DNA of 5,048 nt, taken from contig JAUVQB010000141.1 in assembly GCA_030598385.1 (NCBI GenBank), forward strand, positions 1 to 5,048, read 5' to 3'. The notes beneath the pieces were generated by a model. The model saw only the letters and a list, made by a program, of their open reading frames with translations. It was not told the origin of the DNA and did no database searches. Source of the stretch: Alphaproteobacteria bacterium. Lineage in GTDB: Bacteria > Pseudomonadota > Alphaproteobacteria > Kiloniellales > JAKSDN01. Position numbers and translations under genes: made by a program. Position 1 is the first letter of the stretch; every line of letters begins with the position of its first letter. Positions 5,048 through 5,048 of this stretch are shown piece after piece.

Positions 5048-5048
5048 G

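Noticed and set aside
1..5048. CRISPR array, tRNA, insertion sequence or prophage features
   Set aside because: No regularly spaced repeats, cloverleaf-like sequence, transposase motif or terminal inverted repeats were seen.

Overview
The window is high-GC, densely coded bacterial DNA. The families present are a glutathione-type MBL hydrolase, a GFA protein, a cytoplasmic PhnD-like binding protein, a membrane fatty acid desaturase and an MttB-superfamily methyltransferase. This suggests a proteobacterium, most likely an alphaproteobacterium of Rhodospirillales/rhizobial type, though a gammaproteobacterium cannot be excluded. No rRNA, tRNA, insertion sequence, CRISPR array or attachment site was seen.

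Layout. Positions 3-716 (+) hold the C-terminal part of a glyoxalase II-like metallo-beta-lactamase-fold hydrolase, cut by the left window edge. A 131-base gap with a GC-rich inverted repeat follows, then a small unassigned gene of about 69 codons (848-1057, +). Its 3' end faces a leftward three-gene cluster. Read in its own direction, that cluster is an XRE-type regulator (3267-2389), a GFA-family zinc protein (2353-1940) and an orphan PhnD-like substrate-binding protein with no signal peptide (1912-1097). The gaps are only 35 and 27 bases, and the second and third genes have good Shine-Dalgarno sites, so this is very probably one operon. Divergent from it, across an AT-richer regulatory gap, is a membrane fatty acid desaturase (3448-4377, +). 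Its 3' end lies 19 bases from the 3' end of a leftward MttB-superfamily gene (4397-5047), which is cut by the right edge.

How the genes may work together. The regulator gene sits between the two transcription units, and an 18-bp near-palindrome overlaps its annotated start codon. The simplest model is an autoregulating XRE protein that also controls the desaturase. The GFA protein and the MttB homologue, and more loosely the MBL hydrolase, point to one-carbon, methylated-amine or glutathione chemistry. No transporter subunits, corrinoid protein or complete pathway are visible, so any pathway link is inference. The points most worth checking are the palindrome and start of the regulator gene, the noncanonical active-site region of the glyoxalase II-like protein, the orphan cytoplasmic binding protein, and whether this gene set recurs in other genomes.
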